From positions 1 through 8,008 of the forward strand of contig CAZPGS010000037.1 of NCBI GenBank assembly GCA_964586135.1: a stretch of DNA of 8,008 nucleotides, in the 5' to 3' direction. Below, piece after piece: positions 7,016 through 8,008 of this stretch. The stretch's first letter is position 1, and each line of letters starts with the position of its first letter. The translations under genes were made by a program, and so were the position numbers. This DNA is from WYZ-LMO8 sp964586135. GTDB lineage: Archaea > Thermoproteota > Methanomethylicia > Nezhaarchaeales > WYZ-LMO8. The notes beneath the pieces are model-generated. The model was given only the letters and a program-made list of their open reading frames with translations. It was not told the origin of the DNA and did not search any database.

Positions 7016-7140
7016 AGAGTGAGCTAACTCTCGTGGAGAAGAACGTGGTGAGCCACCTTAGGTTAGAGCTCATTAAAAGCGTCGTGAAGAGTGTAGAAGA
7101 GCAAGAGAAGGCGAGGGGGGAGCCGAGCAAAGGGGCTTGA
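7006..7140 (+). CDS. Small ORF of unknown function inside the cmr operon (44 residues)
   Basis: I do not recognise this protein. It starts MALKSELTLVEKN and is followed by an amphipathic, probably helical stretch (LRLELIKSVVKSVEEQEKA, 18-36) and a short tail, GEPSKGA. There is no membrane segment, signal peptide or metal-binding motif. Support for coding comes from the GAGGGTGA site seven bases upstream, about 70% G/C at third codon positions like its neighbours, and tight packing. It overlaps the cmr1 end by 10 bases, and its TGA overlaps the TTG start proposed for cmr6 by 4 bases. It could be a small helical accessory subunit, a coupling peptide that feeds ribosomes to cmr6, or a chance ORF. 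At 44 codons it is below many annotation cut-offs. Confidence 0.55.
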   Translation: MALKSELTLVEKNVVSHLRLELIKSVVKSVEEQEKARGEPSKGA

Positions 7141-7814
7141 GGAGGCGGATAAGCACCTCGATGTACGAGATCGCTCAAGAGCTCTCCTCCGCGTACTCCA
7201 AGGGAGGCGCGAGGGAGCTGATGGCGAAGGCCAAGCAGCTCGTTGACGAGGCCGTGAAAGCCCTCAAGGAGCTGGGCTACGAACTCATCGACTTAAGCTT
7301 CGTGACCACGACCCCTCTCGCCATCGGCCTCCGCAACCCCTACACCGAGCCGCTCGAGATAGCCATCGCTTGGGACCCCTACCTCAACTTACCGTACATC
7401 CCGGCTTCGTCGTTGAAGGGGGCCGTCGCCTCGCTAGCCTGGGCGACTGGTAGCAAGCTGTACGACTTGCTCAGCAAGAGAGACGAGGCCTCGCCGATAG
7501 TCTTCTTAGACGCGTACCCGGTCGACGTGTACGGAGAGGGGGGCTTGCTGGCCGTGGACATAGTCAACCCGCATTACCGCGAAGTAGAGGGGAGCATAAG
7601 CGAGCCCGAGAGCAGGCCGACGCCCTTGCGCTTCCTCGTGGTCCCAAAGGGCGTCGCCTTCAGGGTGGCCTCTGGCATTGCGAGGCGGTGGCTGGCCTTC
7701 CGCGGGCAGCTCGATGTCAAGGAGCTCGAGTCGCTAATCGTCCAAGCCCTCTCGAGGGGGATCGGCGCGAAGACGTCGCTGGGCTACGGTCGCTTCAAGT
7801 CGAGCGGTCCATAG
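7137..7814 (+). CDS. cmr6: Type III-B subunit Cmr6 (RAMP)
   Basis: This 225-residue RAMP protein lies, by family knowledge, next to Cmr1 at the crRNA 3'-end side of the Cmr4 filament. The signature is clear: LPYIPASSLKGAV (85-97), IVFLDAYPVDV (121-131), VDIVNPHY (140-147), PTPLRFLVVPKGVAF (161-175) and the C-terminal GIGAKTSLGYGRF (208-220). It is somewhat shorter than many Cmr6 proteins (about 250-330), mostly at the N-terminus, but no core motif is missing. The start is uncertain. The TTG at 7137 overlaps the stop of the preceding small ORF (TTGA), while the ATG at 7161 has GGAGG at 7141-7145, 15 bases upstream. The eight residues in question (MRRRISTS) precede the helical N-terminus and do not affect the fold. 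It is the last gene of the operon in the window. Confidence 0.92.
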   Translation: MRRRISTSMYEIAQELSSAYSKGGARELMAKAKQLVDEAVKALKELGYELIDLSFVTTTPLAIGLRNPYTEPLEIAIAWDPYLNLPYIPASSLKGAVASLAWATGSKLYDLLSKRDEASPIVFLDAYPVDVYGEGGLLAVDIVNPHYREVEGSISEPESRPTPLRFLVVPKGVAFRVASGIARRWLAFRGQLDVKELESLIVQALSRGIGAKTSLGYGRFKSSGP

Positions 7815-7830
7815 CCTTGCGAGCCCTCTC

Positions 7831-7848
7831 AGCACTTTAACCAGTGCT
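7831..7848 (+). terminator. Hairpin after the cmr operon, possible mRNA 3'-end structure
   Basis: AGCACT (7831-7836) and AGTGCT (7843-7848) form a perfect 6-bp stem with a 6-base loop, 16 bases after the cmr6 stop. There is no T-run behind it, and archaeal termination mainly uses poly-T. It may protect the mRNA end rather than stop transcription. Confidence 0.3.
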
Positions 7849-8001
7849 CAAGCTCTCAGCTCACTGCCGAAGCCCCTAGGGCCCTCGGCGCTCACGCAGT
7901 TAGCTGTCAGGTGGTCTGGCCGTCGAACGCGATCCTCCGAGGGCCGTGGGCGAGAGGGCCGAGCTTGAGGGCGCGCCACGGGGCTTGACTTTTCAGCCCC
8001 G
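7847..8001. other. Intergenic segment with nested GC-rich complementarity
   Basis: No convincing gene was found here. CTCAAGCTC (7847-7855) is the exact complement of GAGCTTGAG (7961-7969), and GGCCCTCGG (7880-7888) is the exact complement of CCGAGGGCC (7937-7945). The two helices are nested. A separate 7-bp stem, CGGGGCT (7979-7985) with AGCCCCG (7995-8001), follows with a 9-base loop containing TTTT. GCCGA (7866-7870) with TCGGC (7885-7889) is a competing local hairpin. I cannot match it to tRNA, SRP RNA, RNase P RNA or a C/D box RNA. It may be a structured RNA, a transcript-end region for genes on either side, or GC-rich chance pairing. Confidence 0.35.
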
Positions 8002-8008
8002 ATCTTCG

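Noticed and set aside
7880..7945. tRNA-like reading of the segment enclosed by the GGCCCTCGG/CCGAGGGCC helix
   Set aside because: It lacks the D-loop and T-arm consensus in the right order on either strand, including in a permuted arrangement, so it is not called as a tRNA.
7848..8008. Minus-strand partial ORF of 52 codons open to the right edge
   Set aside because: It is rich in Pro and Arg, with no recognised motif and only one visible end. In GC-rich sequence such open frames are common. The right neighbour would be needed to decide.

Overview
The window holds a complete type III-B CRISPR-Cas effector locus (Cmr complex). It comes from an organism that looks like a thermophilic archaeon, probably a crenarchaeote (Thermoproteota). 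The assignment rests on three points. The lone CRISPR repeat at the left edge ends in ATTGAAAG, the crRNA 5'-handle typical of crenarchaeal repeats. The only promoter-like element is an archaeal-style TATA box placed for leaderless or short-leader transcripts. The proteins are rich in charged residues and the Arg codons are biased to AGG/AGA. The genus cannot be read from the sequence.

Layout, left to right. Bases 1-69 look like the 3' end of a CRISPR array: a possible spacer (1-43) followed by one repeat (44-69). A short palindrome-rich gap (70-109) follows. On the minus strand are cmr3 (110-1045) and cas10/cmr2 (1045-4131), overlapping by one base. A 59-bp divergent promoter region (4132-4190) separates them from the plus-strand genes: cmr4 (4191-5252), cmr5 (5253-5723), cmr1 (5726-7015), an unrecognised 44-codon ORF (7006-7140) and cmr6 (7137-7814). 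These are packed with zero to two bases between them or with short overlaps, so they are very likely one operon. The last 194 bases (7815-8008) hold no convincing gene, but they contain several GC-rich complementary segments.

How the parts fit together. Cmr4 and Cmr5 would form the filament along the crRNA, Cas10-Cmr3 would cap the 5'-handle end, and Cmr1 and Cmr6 the 3' end. The Cas10 HD motif and the GGDD cyclase motif, and the Cmr4 catalytic Asp, are all intact. The complex is therefore predicted to be able to cut target RNA and to make cyclic oligoadenylate. No cas6, cas1, cas2 or CARF-domain effector lies in the window, so crRNA processing, adaptation and cyclic-oligoadenylate response must be encoded elsewhere.

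Most worth a second look: the small ORF between cmr1 and cmr6, the symmetric promoter placed midway between the two divergent start codons, the loss of one expected zinc-binding Cys in Cas10, the palindrome cluster beside the last CRISPR repeat, and the potentially structured RNA after cmr6.
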